Source: Anastatus disparis
Lineage: Eukaryota; Arthropoda; Insecta; Hymenoptera; Eupelmidae
Assembly: GCA_017163975.1 (NCBI GenBank)
Contig: JAFFSR010000218.1
Span: 7,009,501 to 7,073,500 of the forward strand
Reading direction: 5' to 3'
Length of the DNA: 64,000 nucleotides
The translations under genes were made by a program, and so were the position numbers. The notes under the pieces are model-generated. The model saw only the letters and a list, made by a program, of their open reading frames with translations, was not told the DNA's origin and did not search any database. Within the stretch, counting starts at the first letter, position 1; every line of letters starts with the position of its first letter. Below, one piece after another: positions 39,031 through 51,000 of the stretch.

Positions 39031-42000
39031 TCACTTACATAGCAACATTTATATGTAGTTGTTAAAATTCGAGGCCAGTAACAGAAAAATGCGCTATTCA
39101 CGCCGCTGCTCACGCGCATTGATCCACGCGCTGGTTATAAAACGTATATAGCTGCCCGGCAACACCATCGAGAGCTTTTTTTTTGGCGCGTAAGTTTTAT
39201 GTTACTACAACTGCATTCGCTCTCTTTTTTTTTTGTTTTTGAACTTCCTTTGAATGAGAACGAAGGATTTATTGTTATTGGAGAGAGAATCATTGTTATG
39301 GGATTAAAGTAATACATTAGTTTTTTTAACTTTTTTTTAACAAGAATCATTGAGAAATTAGATATTTACGTTTGAAGTAATGTTTGTGAGTTGCAGTATA
39401 CAATTTATAAGAATATAAAGTAGTGAAAAAAAAGAAAAGTTTTTTTCATTGAATAAATTATATTGCAATAATGTAAACAATTTTTTAATATTAAGATTCT
39501 TTTTTTTTCAAATAGCTGATATTTATAAATTAAATATTTTACATTAAAATTAATTTTCTTCTTAGCATAAGAGAACTTTTAATCTATTGCGGTCTATAGT
39601 CTTTTAAGAAAATATTACGTTTAGGAGAAAGTCCCTCCTAAGTGAAGTCCAAAATCATGAGTTAGGTAGAATATTAACATCACATCTTTTTCTTTATATT
39701 TTTATAAAATTATTTATTTGCAATCCAAATAATTGACATTTTTTCTATTAGCACAAAAAATGATATTTAATTTCTTTATATTTTAAAAACAAAAATTTCA
39801 AAATCTGGAGTATAATTTTCTTTGTTTATTTACTGTTTAACCAATTTAAAATCATATGTTTTAATAGAAACCCGAAGATATGTCTACGTATTCAATACTA
39901 CTCGTTTATTCTTTCCTTCTATTTCAGTTACAGTTGTTTTTATTAATTAAACATTTTGTTCAAAGATATCCTTATATGACATTCACATCTTGGGTGCCCT
40001 TCCCAAAAGTAACCATTTTCACAACTCTTTACTGATCCAAACGGACACAAATATTTACAATAATCATAATTAGTTGCACAAAGCCAAGGCCATATGACAA
40101 CCCTAAGGCATTTGATTTCTGTAAACAAATATGATAAATAATTATAAATATTTTTATAATTAAATATAATAATAATGAATAAATATGTCACAATGATTTC
40201 CAGTATTAATTACCTTGAACGACTATCAAGAGAATAAGACAAGTAAAAATAAAAATACGTTCCATTTTGCTTATACAAAGTGTTTTGAAAAGTCTTTTTT
40301 CGATATTTTGATCTTAAGTAACGAATAATTGAACTGACTGCTGATTGTTACTTCGGATGTTTATATACACCACTTGATAATCATTATCTATTTTTATATT
40401 GGCGGCGAAGATTCGTATATGAAATTAAAAAATTATTCGATTTGTCTTATCGTCATAAAATATGCTGAATATTATCGAGAACGACGCAAAAACTAAACTG
40501 CAGAATAATCAAATAAATCTGGAATTCCCGAATAGCTGATTGATAAGTTGACGATTTTTATCGATTTTCGCTTCGATGAAGTTTCAAAAACGCTTTCCTC
40601 GAAACAGTGTTTTTCAAATTCATATACAACGTACAGGGCCGTTCATAATCTTTTGACCTTCAAAAATTTATACGTTATATTATAAGTTCAAATTTATACG
40701 TTACTAAAATAAAGTTCATAATAAATGAAAAAATTTTCATTTAATTTACAAAATTATAAAAATAATTCATTGAAAGCTCATTCTAAGGACTAAAAAAAGT
40801 GCTTCTTTTATTTGTGGTTTTCCTCCTTTTTTTTAGCCATAGAGGCACTGTCCGTTAATTTTTCATTCAACTCTTCCGTCTCTCTTTTCTATTTCGTCTC
40901 TATATTTTTTTTTCTTTTGTGTTATATACGTGTATCTCGTTTAACTGCCGACCGGCTGCTGGCTTCAAGGCCGAAAGAAAAAGAATTGCTGCTCGTGATT
41001 TTTAACGCCAAAGAGAAGAAGAAGAAAAAAAAGGAAAGAAAAGAAGAAGGTAAAAGCTCAACACCGATTTCTCTCTTTTATACCGTTGAACCACAGTACA
41101 GACTGCTACTTTTACTTCTACTACTGCTTCTTCTTCTTCTTTTCTTGGCTTTTACAAATTTATTCGTCGCATTAGACGTTCGTTGTACCTTTGGGAGTGC
41201 GTTTTTATTTATTTTCTTTGTTCTTAGCTTGTTTTAGAGAAAGAAATGAACGAGGAAATGTAAAACTTAATGAAAGCGTGGGAGAGTAAGAAAAATCTAA
41301 TGTAAATGTTTAGGGTTTTTTAAGACTTTCATTAACTTCTTTTACTTTCACGTGAATGAAATATTGCAGTACTGCTTAATATTGAAATATTTATTTGGAA
41401 TGAATTTTTTGTTTTAAAATATTGTAAAGTTATTAAAATGATAGAAATTTTCAGTTTATGAATAGATACTACTACTAAAAATTATGGTTACAAAGAAAAA
41501 TTCTTTATAATTTTATTACGTATCATCTGTTAAAATGAATAATTTGAAAAAATTTGTTTCATTACAACTTTTATGTAATAGAGTTAAAATTTTATGAAAA
41601 ATATATTCTTTTTAATTAATATTTTTTTCAATAGCATAGTTTTTCATTGATTTACTGTTTTTCGTTGAAATATTTTTCTATTAATAACAGTTGAATAGAC
41701 AAAAGTTATTAATTAAATATTTTTAAATGAAATGTAGATTATAAAAGAATTCTTTTTTCGTTTCACTGCACAATCGTCAGTGTAATTTTAAAATTAGTCA
41801 ATATTATTTCTAAATTAGTCAATATTATTTTTTGAAGCCAATGGCAGGAAATTATGAATACGAACTTGAAAGATTTATATCGATTAAAAAAATTGTATCC
41901 ATTTAAATTATAAAACATATTTTCAGTGTGTTGAGGAGCTTAAGTTAAAAAAATATTTAGCACGAAATTTCATTACGACAAAAAATGTTAATTATTACAA

Positions 42001-45000
42001 AAAATAAAAGAATAAGAGAATTTAAAATTAGCAAAAATTACTAAAATGTCTCCAAAATTTAAACTATGCCGTGGAAAACATTTATAAGCAGCTTCTCCTT
42101 TGTACATAATTGCCATAATTCCGGCTCGTAAATAATTGAATTAAACTTGGGTGCTAAATTTGGAACAAACACACAGAGTAGTTTCAAATAGTAACTCAGT
42201 AACGAAATGCACACCCACGCATCACTTTTTTGTACTCTCTCAGTCAAAATATATATTTATATTTAGAAACTGAAAAAATAGAAATAATAATTTTTTATCG
42301 ATACAACGTTTTTTATTTTATGAGAAAACAAGTTAAAAATAATTTAATAGTTATACATATTAATTGAATGCAAATCTAATCTAAATATTTTATTTTTAAT
42401 TTACAGAAAAATATATACCTGAATGGGGTAAGAATTGTTATTTGTTAAGAAAAAGAAGTAAAATTATGTACTTCTTATTATTTCAGATGAATATGACTAC
42501 AATGGAATAAGTGAAAGAATTTGAAAAAAAATAATTTTGAGTATAATTTATAATTTGAATTTCATTGATCAATTGTAATCGATAGCAGCACTGAATATGC
42601 CAAAATTATTATATGTATATGTTTGTTCGATTAGCATTAAATAAATATGTACAAAATTTAAATAATGTTTTTCTTTAAATATAGATTAAATGCATCTTAA
42701 TTATAATTTTCTTGCACCAAAAACTAGCTGATGCAATTGAAAATCTTTATGTAAATCAATTATTTTATAAAGTCTCAACAAATTAATAAAAATAGTTAAA
42801 TGCATATTTCGAGTTTTGTTTTATTCTAGTTTGAGCGTAAACGCATGCGTATGTACATTAAAAATGATTTAAACCAAGGGAAAAATATATTTTTTAAACT
42901 GATTAAGTAAAATGCTTGAAAAAAAATTAGTACCATATGGATAACTGAAGCAAATTGCAAGTATAACATCAAATTTTTATGTATTTGTAGATTAATTTTT
43001 ACAGCGTGTTTCCGCAAACGACTATAAAAGAGTCTTATCAATTCACGATAACATCCTTTGTTGTTGTTTTTCTACGCAATTAAAGATAAAGCATTTTTAA
43101 ATATTGACAAACATGAAAAATATTGCGTACATTGTTTTAATAATCAAGCTTATTTAATATAATCTACCTAAACTAAATATTTCACAGTTAAAAGTTTAAC
43201 TCTCTCATTCCATATTTACATCATCCAAAAATGTCCTTTTACAAAGAATTTAATCCAGGCCAATTGTGTAACAGCTTCCAATCAAGCTCTCTTTTTTTTA
43301 TTCTTTTTACTACCTGCTCTCTCATCTTATACTGAAAATAGTCTGTGGACTAGTAGTTGGCCGCAATCATTTTTCCACTTCGTAACACAGCTATTAACGA
43401 TTACAGTGTCCGTTGAAAATAAAGAAAGAAAGAAAAAAAAAAAGAAAATCGAGAATAATAGAAAAAAAAAGAAAATCGAGAATAATAGAAAAAAGGACAC
43501 GTTTGCCAAGTTTTTATTTAAAAGAAAAGAAAAAATTGAAGTCAAACATTTCTCTTCCACGTGAGCGGTAAATACGTATGAAATCTCATGTCTTTTTCTT
43601 CTTTTACTTGCAGAGGCAGCTAAATGTACAGGGTTACCAATGCAGTACGGACTTGCGTTACGTACTCTTCAAACATAATGTCAAGCCAGTGAGTAAACGC
43701 AGTATTCGAGTTCGCTTAATTATAAGCTTAAATGCATGAATAAAAATACAAGGTGTACTCGTATTTTTTCATTAAGGAAGATAAATTAATCAATTCACGC
43801 ATAGATTCAGAATTTATAAATGAAAAATTATTATTTCTAAATAAATAAAAAAAAAGAATAAAAAAATCAACTCATTAATTACATCGTTCTTAATATATTT
43901 GAAAATCAATTTTTAGACACGAGCGCTACACGAAGTGCCTTATATTTTTATTTAGTTTATGATTAATTATAATTTTTCAAATTCATCATAATTTTAGAGC
44001 GTGTTGTCAATCATTTCGTGCATCTTCTCTCTCTATTCCGGGAGATTAAAAAATATTATAACAAATATTCAAATAAATTCAAATAAATTCAAATATTTAT
44101 CATTTGAATAATTATGACTGCCGTTATTGAAAATTACGGTTAATAAAAACTACATAAATTATTGTTTATTCGAATTTAAATTATAAACTTTGAAATAGTA
44201 AGCTTCAAAAAAGACATCCAAAGCATGCACAAAATAATTTACAGCATATCGCGTGCCAATAATAAATACACATATACGCGCGCGCAAATTAGTGTATTTA
44301 TATACGTGTTTAACTAAAAGTTTTGCTTTTTCAGGTGTTCCGGAATACGTTCACTGCTCACTACACCGTTTACGATGTCACGAACGAGTAAGTTTCAAAT
44401 CAACAAACGTTATAGTTTTATAAATTTATAATTATATATACTTTTATGAGTCTTTATTCCATAAATTATTGACGATAATTTACAAAACAACAAATAACAC
44501 TTTTAGTACGTACATTACTAGTTTTATACAGATAGACTTTATGGAATTAACATAATTTTTGCCTTTGATTTTCTACACACTGAGAAAAAAGCAGCAAGTT
44601 CTATTTTGTACCTAACTAGATTCTCCTTGTCAGAGTTAAATAACACGTTTTCACTAATTTATTTAGCCCTATTTAATATTAAAGTCATTAATGATAATTT
44701 TTAGAGTTAAATTCAGGAGAATAATATTATAATAAAAGTAATTTATAAATTATATGTCAAAATTATTCTCAAATTCAAATATTTATCGTTACTGAGAATC
44801 ATAACCGCACTTTGACCACATCAATATTAATACTACTACATAGTTAATTTCAATTTAAAATTCATTAAAAATTTAATTCATTTGATATCTTTTTAATATG
44901 TTAAGAGAAATATTATTAACAATTTAGTTTTTGGATATAATTACATAAACTTACAAAAATTTGTTACTGAATTTGCCAAACAGAATCTATTTAGATAAAA

Positions 45001-48000
45001 AATAAAACTTGCTGTTTTTTTTCTAAATCAGTAAAATATTAAAATTTTTGAAAAATTAAAATTAAATCTATAAAAAGAATTGAAAAAAAATTTTTAATTT
45101 TAGAATACATGTTTTTAAAATTTTATAAAAAGCATCGCTAAAATTTTCAACTGTATTTGACAATGAACATGTTAAATGTAAATAAATAATTAATAAGGCT
45201 TCGAGTTCTAATTAACTATGCGAGTAATTAGGTTAAAACATTAAATTACGCCAGTTTGATACAACTGCACATTTATTTTAATTAAAGTCTAAAATTATGT
45301 TCGTTAAATTAGTTATAATATATTAGCAATATTATATTAACAAATTATCAAACCTGTTTACTAGCAAAGCCTTTAGTTTTAGCAAACTATTGTTCTATTC
45401 TATACATAATTTTAATTGAAAATTCAACCCTTTCAGACCTCAATTTATTTATTTTTTCAAAATATTCTGATAAGAATTGAGGATCTAGAGAGGAAAAAGG
45501 CATATAGCTAATGTTATTCAAATTGGCTGTAAATATTTCTCGTTTCCAGATCCTCAATTTTAGAATGATTGGCGTTCATTTTTAAATCAATTTTTGCCAT
45601 AAAAATGTTTTTATGTTTTTCTTAAGTTTTGTCAAGCACAATAACTAATACATATGGTCAATGTCCCAATTGCTACTCACGAACCTATTACTAGCCGTTC
45701 ATTGTTAAAATTTTTTTTTGTATCTAAATAACATTGAGCGGTTAGTAATAGGTTCATTTCTAACAGCGAGTAGCAATTGGGACATTGACCATATATTTAT
45801 TTTAAAAATTTTCAAGTTGCTTTTGCACAACTTCAAAAACTTCAAAAATTATTAATGCACATTGTAATGTAGATTGAGTCTAAAAGGGTTAATGATAGAT
45901 ATTGAATAAAAATGATTGTATTAAAATTTTAACAAAAGCAATTAATCTTGATAACAGCCTGGCATACTACGCAAACAAATTAATGGATTCTAAATCATTT
46001 TTGGGCGCAATAATAGATTCCATCAGTTTAAAATATCTCGCTAGCTTAGAATTAAACTTTAATCTTAAATTATGGATGTAATTAAGGTCGCTTAAAACCC
46101 ATATAGCCCCTCCCAACAGCATAAAGTCCTTATAATCAGATCTAAATTTTAAGCTTTATAATGTTACAGTGAAAATTTAGATAAGAAAATTAATCAATAA
46201 CAAAGGATTAATCGTGCACACAATATTTTAACCTCGTAAATATTCATAGAGGAACATTAACAGGTTTATAGATTTACAGAGCATGATAAACAAGCTTTAC
46301 TAAAAATTTTTTTATGATATTCAAAGAAAAAAAAGATAAAAGAACATAGTAAAGTTATACACAGTTTGATTAACGATTACACGAACTCTAGTATTATATC
46401 AACTTGTCGCCTATGCTTCAAGCCACAAGCTCAATTATCATTTAGCTCATGTTGTACAAGATAAACTAAGCGCACCCCCACCACCTTACCCTGGAATATC
46501 CGTTCGTCAAACTTCAAAATCCTTGACTTTCTCTCTCTCTCTCTAACTCATTCAGTCTATCTATCTGGCCCTCGTATATACACCACAATTTAACCTTCAT
46601 GTTAACCTAACACACAACACACCAAATGTACACGACACAAGGTAGACACAAGAGGAGAGGGATATAGGGTGGAGGATGAGGAGGTTGTATATGCTTTTAA
46701 ACCACATTTGCACTTGTCTCTTGTATAGCCATCATACGCCTCTACGGCTTCAAGCATCTTCGCGTATACAGCAGACGCGGTTACAGTATGCAGCCTGGCT
46801 TGGTAATACAACGGCTTTGCTGATGATATCTGATAACGATATATACGTCAAAGGAACGCCAAATTCAATTGAAGATACTAGATTAACCGACACAGGTTTG
46901 CCTGGTATTATTTATAATGGCGTGCCTGATTGGTTGTATCAGGAGGAAGTATTACCAAGGCCTGATTGTACTTGGCCAAGTCCTGACGGATCACATTTAC
47001 TTTTTGCGAGTTTCAATGATTCTAAGGTAGATATTTTTTATGTTAATATGATGCATTGTTGAAAAAGGCATGAAATTTAATGTGTATTTTAATTTTCAAT
47101 GGAAGTTTTACATTAAATTTAATGTGTTTGGATCATTTGAGTGATATTAATGTACAAAACGCATGAAAATTAATGTCTATTAACATAAATTTAATACTGA
47201 ATACTATAAAAATTAATATATTTTACTGTGATTTTATTATAAGATTATGCCATATGATTCAACAGTAAAATTACAAATTTCTGCATTAAATGTCATGTGA
47301 TCCAACGGTAAAATTACAGTAAGATGTATTAATTTTTATGCAAACTAGCATTAAATTCAAGTTAACGATCATTCATTTTCATGCGTGTAATACTTTAATA
47401 TGCGGTTGAAACACATAAAATTTCTCGTACAAATTTCGTTGAAAACTGCATTAAATTTCATATTTTTTTTAATGGTGTACCTCTTTAAATTTATTTATAA
47501 TTTTGGGAAATTCGAGAATGTCGAATTTCGATCAACAGCGTTTGGAATCGGATTGATATGGTCATATATAAAGGGTTTTATGAAAATTCTTCTGTTTTAC
47601 AATTTAATGTAGTCCAAACAAAAGTTAAATTAAAATATTTATTACTAGTTAGATTGAACTATAGTTTTAGTAATTTATCTTAGTTATTTAGAGACTTTAG
47701 ATTAGCAATACTTATTTAAATATTAAATTTAGATGAATTCATCATGATATAATCTTTTTCAAGATCATAATAATTAATACTCTCATAATTATTAAAATCG
47801 TTGTAAAAGAATTAAAGTTTTCTTTTTGTACTGATTATCATAAATAATGATTAAAAATAACATTAATTTAACCAAAACTTAGGTCACGACATTGGAATTT
47901 CCGTGGTTCGATTCGTCACCTAACGCCGATGTAAACCGTAAAGGCGTATTTCCATCATCGAAAACAGTGAGATATCCAACACCTGGCTCACCAAATCCAG

Positions 48001-51000
48001 AAGTCGATGTTTGGATGGTCGACTTTTCCAATGTAACAACTGGTTATAATAATGCAACCAATGTTACTAGTTCAACGCCAGTCAAAATCAAACTTAAGCC
48101 GCCACCTGTTTTCGATGGACAGTGAGTTAACTAACAAATTATATTATTATAATGTAACATAGAAAGGAGGATGCCCACGGGCATGTAAAGAATAAGGGAA
48201 CGCAAGGAAATGGATAAAACTGTTATTGATACTTGAACGTAAAAATAAAAAAAAGTTAACATGGGAAATTATTGGGAAAATATGAAGAAATAATTAAAAT
48301 TACAAAAATAAGTGAAAAAGTCAATATTTCGTCAGACATTAAGAACAAATTATAAAATAATAAAATGTTCTGTTTCATTTTCCCAATACGAAGTTAACAA
48401 TTTAGTTTGAATTTTATATAACTTCATAAATCTCCTGATAATTAAGATAACACTTTTATATCAAGATTTCATATCATGAGCATCCTCTTTATTTAAATAA
48501 ATTATTAATCAATGTTAATTTGAAGTTTAGTTTTAAAAATTTGTTTATGAATTATTTATATGAACTAGTTGAATCATTTTTCACTGATAAGAAATTGAAA
48601 GTAAAATTTTCAAATGTGGAAACATCAAAATTTAATAATGCATTTGAATATAATTTTATTTTTAAAATTGGAGATATATTTGAACTTTCGTAACTGAATT
48701 CATGCTTATGTAATACAAACTAGGTAGTAAACTTTTTCAATGCATAATAATATATTCAGAGTTGTTGTTACAGTTCTCGCTTTACACATAGCAAACTATT
48801 TATATCTGTTTCATAACTGTTACATGACTTTTTTAAATGCTCAAAACATGTCTTTGTTATTTGTTTGTACGTAAAAATAAATGGGAATTCATGTAACCAT
48901 TGTTGAATAAATAAACGCCTCGATTTTTCATTGCATTAAAATGTGCTTTTTTATTATAAAACGAAACAATAATATGGTACATATTTATTTGAAATATACA
49001 AATTTTTTATCATTTAAATATCATAATTGATTATCATAAAAATTTATTAACATACAATGAATCGATCAATTACAGGGAATACTACTTAATATCGGCGGGT
49101 TGGATAGGCGAAGATTCAGCTCAAGTGGCTATTGTTTGGATGACGCGTTCGCAGAATTTATCGGTAGTATCGGCATGTCGAGCCCCAAGTTGGGAATGCG
49201 AGGAAACGCATTCTGAAAGAGCACCAGAGGGCCAATGGCTAGATGCTCAGCCACATCCAGTCTTCGCGCCCGATGGTGATAGTTTCCTACTACTTGCTGC
49301 TGTACAGGAAGGAGATCAAGAACACTTTACTCACATCAAGCACGTTACTCTTACCCAACAAAGGATAGCTGTATTATCGCATGGACGATACGAGGTAGGA
49401 CTTAATTTTATTATTATGTAATGTTACTATAATGTTACTATAATATTACTATAATATTACCATAATATTATTATAATATTATCATAATATTATTATAATA
49501 TTACCGTGATACTACTATAATATTATCATAAAATTACTCTAATATGTTATTTTTATATGATATCACTGTAATATCACTATCATTAAATATTACGATAATT
49601 GACAACTATAATTCATATAATAATATTAAATCATTGAGTGAGAAATTATTCCACATTCCAAAATATTTTACGTGACATTGTAATAAGGGATTATTTTACT
49701 TGACATTTTAAAAAGTAAATATACTATTGAACATATTGATTGATCTTAAAATTAGATTTCAAGATCAATCAATATGTTCTAATTATACCCTGGTAGAAAT
49801 TATTCCATTTAATGGCTAGTTAATCCCTAGTAAAAATGGATTTAATGCTATTTCTTGGCTTGTAACCATTTTAAATGGGTAAATTTCTACCAGGGTACTT
49901 CACAACAAATATTTTTCAAAATAAAAAATAATAATGAACAATTTTTTATTTAAAACGTTACATCATATGGTTTTAACTTTAAAACGCGCAGTAAATTAAC
50001 TACTTTTTTATGGCCTTCCAGAGCAAAATTTCGTAAATAAGGAAAAAGAATATAAAGACATCTTTAACTTTACAGAAAAAAAATCATTCTTTCGAACTTA
50101 GTAAAATTGTAAAAATAGTATATTACGCATCTAGGGAAGTAAAGAATTGATTAATTTATATGTAATTTAAAATGGTACTTTCGATTCCGGCTTCGAAACG
50201 CAAAAGTGATATTTTCGGCCCGGGTATGATGAAAAATAGTATACGCATCACGGAATGGCGACCTCATAAATACCAACGAACATAAACGCTTATAGAAGCG
50301 TACTTCTAAATGAGGAATTTCGTCCAAAAATGAGTCATTTCTCTGACCTAGCTACTTGGAGGCACCACCAAATCCCATGAATTTTTATATCTGTATATAT
50401 ATAGCACATATAAACAATGTTAAAGTGTTACACCCAAGCCGAAGGCAAGGCTCGCCAATTTTTTACCTCACTAGATGCGTAATATGCTATTGTATCATCA
50501 GAATTATAATGTCGAAAAAATTTTTAATGACAACGTAACACATTCTGTAGAATTAGCAATGTCTTTTTTGCGTTTAATTATAATATTTAAATTGTATTCA
50601 TATTTAAAAAAAAATATTGTTCTCATAGGTAAGTGAAATCTTGGCATGGGATACAAGAGCTCACTTAGTGTATTATCTGGCTACGAGGGAACGAAGTCCT
50701 GGCCAGAAGCATTTGTACGTCGTAAAGGATCCTATAGCGGATGATCCACGAAGGGTAGAGCCACTTTGCATCACATGCGACATTGGTGATAAACAGTGGA
50801 ATTATCGGTACAAATTCACGAAATTCAATAAGATTAAAACAATTTTTTATAAGAATTATATTTGATATCATTATATTTAGGAATCACTATACAAACTGTA
50901 CACATTTTGGAGCTTCGGTAAATCCACCAATTCTTGATGAACAGGCACACGAAGAGCCTAAAAACGACGATGATCTAGGATATTATGTATTATATTGCGA

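Larger units (their letters stand above)
30281..43613. other. Largest intron (13.3 kb) of the DPP10-like gene
   Basis: Contains the nested cysteine-rich peptide gene (minus strand), a LINE relic (33736), the intronic TATA promoter (31835), palindromic units (35205), TA microsatellites and a hairpin (37003). Islands of richer composition are at 33000-33300 and 35600-36450. No missing DPP10-like exon: residues 133 and 134 join in a way that fits the family. Confidence 0.75.

Noticed and set aside
38752..39119. Frames on both strands with IYIYIY runs
   Set aside because: Translation of two (TA)n microsatellites.
40812..41237. 141-codon open frame (plus strand)
   Set aside because: Poly-Lys, poly-Leu and Phe runs from simple repeats; no domain, no splice support.
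46602..46811. 69-codon minus-strand frame
   Set aside because: Antisense shadow of DPP10-like exon 6.
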